Positions 58,600 through 64,000 of a stretch of DNA of 64,000 nucleotides are shown here, piece by piece. Position numbers and translations under genes: made by a program. Source of the DNA: Anastatus disparis (lineage: Eukaryota; Arthropoda; Insecta; Hymenoptera; Eupelmidae). The DNA is taken from the NCBI GenBank assembly GCA_017163975.1, contig JAFFSR010000245.1, positions 3,363,001 to 3,427,000 of the forward strand, in the 5' to 3' direction. Positions within the stretch are counted from its first letter, which is position 1, and the number at the start of each line of letters is the position of its first letter. The notes under the pieces were generated by a model. The model was not told the DNA's origin. It did not search any database and was given only the letters and a program-made list of their open reading frames with translations.

Positions 58600-59640
58600 C
58601 GACTTTGATCGATATTAATCAGTCTTATATTGACTACATTGTATAAACAAATTAAATACAACACGAAATAAATAAATAAGTTAATACGGCACTAAAATAA
58701 ATAAATAAATAATTTACGTTACACAAATAATCAAATAAATACTCACGAAGATACAAACATTTAAATAAGTAAATAAATAAATAATTTACGTTACACGTAC
58801 AATTAAATAAATAATCACGAAGATACAAACATTTAAATAAATAAATAATCGTTTAAAATTACCGTTCAAGGTCGACCTTATAGGTGTATAGGGCCTACAC
58901 GAAATAAAATAACAAATGAAATACGTTAACAATTATTTACAATTTAAAATTTAAAACTATCGTTTATTCGTCCCGTGTGCGTGGGCATGTGATATTTACA
59001 ATGTTGAACTATACTCGCGTCTTACCGGCATGTACGACCTCAGCATGACCCTTTGAGAACACTAAAGAGATACACAAATGTAATGGTTAGATGTATCCCT
59101 CAAAATCATACATCGGCCTACAACATGCCAGCAACGATATATTCGAATCCTTTATTCTTATACATTATACGACTTTATTTATTTCCACGCGCGCACAAAA
59201 CTTAACCTCGAATCACCTCTATTTAACTTTATTTTAACCGGCGTGTCTCGAATTTTCTACGCGTTTCTTTCTAACCGTTTTACTATACCCGCAAAATCGA
59301 ACCACTTTTTCTTATTACACTTTTTCCTACTAACAATCTTATTTTTTTTCGATTTTTACATTTATATGTATTACACAGATTTTCTTCTTTTTTATATATA
59401 TAACTTCCCCTTTTTTCTATTAAGGAAGAGAGTGAGAGAGAGATTTTCTATACTCCCCCCAGTCTGCACGTGCTACTTATCGCATGAGAAAAAAAATTTT
59501 TATATTAGGCATATGACTGCCAGCAGCCAGCGCAGCCACAACTCGTGGGCAAGGAAACAAACGAATTCGATAGTTTACACCACGTGCCGAGTCCACATCG
59601 ACACCAACAATCCCCTTAAGAACATTAAAAAAAATATGAG
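58600..59640. other. probable 5' leader of the gypsy remnant plus unassigned DNA
   Basis: An 82-bp tandem pair built on AATTTACGTTACAC (58711 and 58793) and AATAAATA runs lie at 58650-58860. The rest has no clear domain-bearing frame or LTR match. Confidence 0.4.
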
Positions 59641-62600
59641 TCTGAAGTTTTAAACGTTCGTAACAACGAAAAAATTTTTTTTCTTTTCCAGTCCGGGAAA
59701 TGACTGGAATTAGATTATAAGGACCTAAAATGATAACATATAAATTTTCAGCAAGTTTCTATGTCCGGAACCTTTTCAAAATGGCGACTGAACATATGAA
59801 AAATTCAATGAATAGAGAAAAAATTCTCCTTTCTACATTCCAGTCTCGGAGATGATTGGATATTAGAATTAAGCATGAAACTAAGCCGTATCTAAATTTT
59901 CAGCTAGTTTCTATGTCCGGAACATTTTCAAAATGGCGGCCATACATAGAAAAATTTTAATTAATAGAGAAAAAAATTCTTCTTTTGACATTCCAGTCTC
60001 GGAGATGATTGGATATTAAAATTAAGCATAAAACTAAGCCGTATATAAATTTTCAGCTAATTTCTATTTCCGGAACATCTTCAAAATGGCTGCCAAACAT
60101 AGAAAAATTTAAATTAATAGAGAAAAAAATTCTGCTCTTGACATTCCAGTCTCGGAGATGATTAGATATTAAAATTAAGCATGGAACTAATCCGTATATA
60201 AATTTTCAGCTAATTTCTATTTCCGGAACATTTTCAAAATGGCTGCCAAACATAGAAAAATTTAAATTAATAAAGAAAAAAATTCTGCTTTTGACATTCC
60301 AGTCTCGGAGATGATTAGATATTGAAATTAAGCATGAAACTAATCCGTATATGAATTTTCAGCTAGTTTCTATTTCCGGAACATTTTCAAAATGGCTGCC
60401 AAACATAGAAAAATTTAAATTTATAGAGAAAAAAATTCTGCTTTTGACATTCCAGTCTCGAAGATGATTAGATATTGAAATTAAGCATGAAACTAATCCG
60501 TATATAAATTTTCAGCTAGTTTCTATTTCCGGAACATTTTCAAAATGGCTGCCAAACATAGAGAAATTTAAATTAATAGAGAAAAAAATTCTGCTTTTGA
60601 CATTCCAGTCTCGAAGATGATTAGATATTGAAATTAAGCATGAAACTAATCCGTATATAAATTTTCAGCTACTTTCTATTTCCGGAACATTTTCAAAATG
60701 GCGGCCATACATAGAAAAATTTTAATTAATAGAGAAAAAAATTCTGCTTTTGACATTCCAGTCTCGGAGATGATTGGATATTAAAATTAAGCATAAAACT
60801 AAGCCGTATATGGATTTTCAGCTAATTTCTATTTCCGGAACATTTTCAAAATGGCTGCCAAACATAGAAAAATTTAAATTAATAGAGAAAAAAATTCTGC
60901 TCTTGACATTCCAGTCTCGGAGATGATTAGATATTGAAATTAAGCATGAAACTAATCCGTATATAAATTTTCAGCTAGGTAATATTTCCGGAACATTTTC
61001 AAAATGACGGCCATACATAGAAAAATTTTAGTTAATAGAGAAAAAAATTCTGCTTTTGACATTCCAGTCTCGGAGATGATTGGATATTAAAATTAAGCAT
61101 AAAACTAAGCCGTATATAAATTTTCAGCTAATTTCTATTTCCGGAACATTTTCAAAATGGCTGCCAAACATAGAAAAATTTAAATTAATAGAGAAAAAAA
61201 TTCTGCTTTTGACATTCCAGTCTCGCAGATAATTAGATATTGAAATTAAGCATGAAACTAATCCGTATATAAATTTTCAGCTAGTTTTTATTTCCGGAAC
61301 ATTTTCAAAATGGCTGCCAAACATAGAAAAATTTAAATTAATAGAGAAAAAAATTCTGCTTTTGACATTCCAGTCTCGGAGATGATTGGATATTGAAATT
61401 AAGCATAAAACTAAGCCGTATATAAATTTTTAGCTAATTTCTATTTCCGGAACATTTTCAAAATGGCTGCCAAACATAAAAAATTTAAATTAATAGAGAA
61501 AAAAATTCGGCTTTTGACATTCCAGTCTCGCAGATGATTAGATATTGAAATTAAGCATAAAACTAAGCCGTATATAAATTTTCAGCTAGTTTCTATTTCC
61601 AGAACATTTTTAAAATGGCTGCCAAACATAGAAAAATTTAAATTAATAGAGAAAAAAATTCTGCTTTTGACATTCCAGTCTCGGAGATGATTGGATATTA
61701 AAATTAGGCATAAAACTAAGCCGTATATAAATTTTCAGCTAATTTCTATTTCCGGAACATTTTCAAAATGGCTGCCAAACATAGAAAAATTTAAATTAAT
61801 AGAGAAAAAAATTCTGCTTTTGACATTCCAGTCTCGGAGATGATTAGATATTGAAATGAAGCATGAAACTAATCCGTATATAAATTTTCAGCTAGTTTCT
61901 ACTTCCGGAACATTTTCAAAATGGCGGCCATACATAGAAAAATTTTAATTAATAGAGAAAAAAATTCTGCTTTTGACATTCTAGTCTCGGAGATGATTGG
62001 ATATTAAAATTAAGCATAAAACTAAGCCGTATATAAATTTTCAGCTAATTTCTATTTCCGTAACATTTTCAAAATGGCTGCCAAACATAGAAAAATTTAA
62101 ATTAATAGAGAAAAAAATTCTGCTTTTGACATTTCAGTCTCGGAGATGATTAGATATTGAAATTAAGCATAAAACTAATCCGTATATAAATTTTCAGCTA
62201 GTTTTTATTTCCGGAACATTTTCAAAATGGCGGTCATACATAGAAAAATTATAATTAATAGAGAAAAAAATTCTGCTTTTGACATTCCAGTCTCGGAGAT
62301 GATTGGATATTAAAATTAAGCATAAAACTAAGCCGTATATAAATTTTCAGCTAATTTCTATTTCCGGAACATTTTCAAAACGGCTGCCAAACATAGAAAA
62401 ATTTAAATTAATAGAGAAAAAAATTCTGCTTTTGACATTTCAGTCTCGAAGATGATTAGATATTGAAATTAAGCATGAAACTAATCCGTATATAAATTTT
62501 CAGCTAGTTTCTATTTCCGGAACATTTTCAAAATGGCGGCCATACATAGAAAAATTATAATTAATAGAGAAAAAAATTCTGCTTTTGACATTCCAGTCTC

Positions 62601-63870
62601 GGAGATGATTGGATATTAAAATTAAGCATAAAACTAAGCCGTATATAAATTTTCAGCTAATTTCTATTTCCGGAACATTTTGAAAATGGCTGCCAAACAT
62701 AGAAAAATTTAAATCAATAGTGAACAAAATTCGGCTTTTGACATTCCAGTCTCGGAGTTGATTAGATATTGAAATTAAGCATTAAACTAATCCGTATATA
62801 AATTTTCAGCTAGTTAATATTTCCGGAACATTTTCAAAATGGCGGCCATACATAGAAAAATTTTAATTAATAGAGAAAAAAATTCTGCTTTTGACATTCC
62901 AGTCTCGGAGATGATTGGATATTAAAATTAAGCATAAAACTAAGCCGTATATAAATTTTCAGCTAATTTCTATTTCCGGAACATTTTTAAAATTGCTGCC
63001 AAACATAGAAAAATTTAAATTAATAGAGAAAAAAATTCTGCTTTTGACATTTTAGTCTCAGAGATGATTAGATATTGAAATTAAGCATGAAACTAATCCG
63101 TATATAAATTTTCAGCTAATTTCTACTTCCGGAACATTTTCAAAATGGCTGCCAAACATAGAAAAATTTAAATTAATAGAGAAAAAAATTCTGCTTTTGA
63201 CATTTCAGTCTCGGAGATGATTAGATATTGAAATTAAGCATGAAACTAATCCGAATATAAATTTTCAGCTAGTTTCTATTTCCGGAACATTTTCAAAATG
63301 GCGGCCAAACATAGAAAAATTTAAATTAATAAAGAAAAAAAATCTGCTTTTGACATTCCAGTCTCGGAGATGATTAGATATTGAAATTAAGCATGAAACT
63401 AATCCGTATATAAATTTTCAGCTAGTTTCTATTTCCGGAACATTTTAAAAATGGCGGACGAACGTAGACAAATTTTTAATAATAGAGAAATAAATATTAA
63501 TTTCTACATTCCAGTCCCAAAAATAATTGGATATCAAAAGTAAGCATGAAAATAAGTCCTATATACATTTACAAGCATGTTCTATACCTGGAACATTTTC
63601 AAAATGGCGGTTGAACATATAAAAATTTCAATGATAAGAGAAAAAAATTCTTCTTTTTACATTCCAGTCTCGGAGATGATTGAATATCAAAATTAAGCAT
63701 AAAACTAAGTGGTATAAGAATCTTCCGCTACCTTTTATATCCGGAACATTTTAAAAATGGCGGCAAAACGTAGGGCAATTTCAAATAATACGGAAATAAA
63801 TACTGATTTCTACATTCCAGTCCCGGTAATGATTGAATATTCAAATTAAGCAGAAGAATACATCATCTCA
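59640..63870. repeat. 153-bp satellite, about 28 copies, partly dimeric
   Basis: CCAGTCTCGGAGATGATT recurs about every 153 bp from ~59842 to ~63662, with diverged copies at both ends (59689, 63509, 63811). Two unit types alternate over 60600-63050. Type A has GGATATTAAAATTAAGCATAAAAC and AAGCCG; type B has AGATATTGAAATTAAGCATGAAAC and AATCCG. This gives a ~306-bp dimer. Many units contain CAAAATGGCGGCCAT or CAAAATGGCTGCCAA. It is highly homogeneous in the middle. Confidence 0.95.
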
Positions 63871-64000
63871 GAGCCTGGAATATCAAAAGCAGAATTTCTT
63901 TCTCTATTAATTAAAATTTTTCTGTTTGGCTGACATTTTGAAAAAGTTCCGGAAATAGAAACTAGCTGAAAATTTATATACGGCTTAGTTTTATGCTCAA
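63871..64000. repeat. same satellite in inverted orientation, continuing past the window
   Basis: AAAGCAGAATTTCTTTCTCTATTAATT, GTTCCGGAAATAGAAACTAGCTG and TATACGGCTTAGTTTTATGC are the reverse complement of the unit, so the array switches direction at about 63870. Confidence 0.9.

Noticed and set aside
59243..59653. 136-aa Phe/Leu-rich frame
   Set aside because: Composition-driven (TTT-rich DNA). No signal or domain pattern is convincing.

Overview
This is a eukaryotic, AT-rich window, almost certainly from an insect. The non-LTR retrotransposons (R1-clade, I-like and CR1/Jockey-like), the Ty3/gypsy remnant and the single host gene (a TMEM11/Pmi orthologue with short introns) all fit. I lean towards Hymenoptera, but only weakly. 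Nearly everything outside TMEM11 (minus strand, 24699-25976) is mobile or repetitive DNA. There are no bacterial-type operons, CRISPR arrays or rRNA genes, and I recognised no tRNA.

Layout. 1-4500: AT-rich DNA with a minisatellite, a broken CR1/Jockey-like reverse transcriptase (1560-2694) and a multi-exon-looking remnant with an OB-fold-like stretch (3356-4496). 5000-6281: a 1.28-kb giant palindrome (foldback element). 6377-11440: a second foldback element with a 4.5-kb non-LTR retrotransposon inserted in its left arm. 11578-12974: small palindromic elements. 13970-21825: a decayed but almost full-length I-like retrotransposon whose RNase H domain is split by two palindromic transposons (19289-20308 with TA duplication, 20590-20956 with TTAA duplication). 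Removing either one plus one copy of its target duplication restores the frame at that junction. 21835-23240: a ~160-bp satellite. 24699-25976: TMEM11. 26743-27560: probable LTR remnant.

27650-45741 is the most striking part. Four R1-clade-type retroelements lie head to tail in one orientation, each ending in poly(A) and each separated from the next by (ATT)n. The first (28211-31250) is 5'-truncated, and the second (31266-37309) and third (37380-43382) are near full length. The fourth (43423-45688) is a different element that carries ORF1 only. This looks like repeated insertion into an ATT microsatellite by an element specific for that target. The ORF1-only element shares the target and a 3'-UTR RNA structure with the autonomous family, so it probably borrows that family's ORF2 protein. 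The autonomous copies also carry twin 3'-UTR hairpins and a TAATG stop-start junction between ORF1 and ORF2.

46394-50243: five palindromic or tandem-repeat elements. 50244-58600: a minus-strand Ty3/gypsy remnant (gag, pol, 3' LTR) whose LTR is split by a 3.3-kb AT-rich element (50443-53751). 59640-64000: a 153-bp satellite with partly dimeric higher-order structure and recurrent YY1/Pho-like motifs; its orientation flips at about 63870.

Six foldback or inverted-repeat elements scattered over the window share a terminal pattern (CCCTGTTnAAAAAnnnCAGSTGG-like), although their bodies are built from quite different short modules. I think this is one previously unrecognised or poorly described superfamily of non-autonomous elements with TA target duplications.
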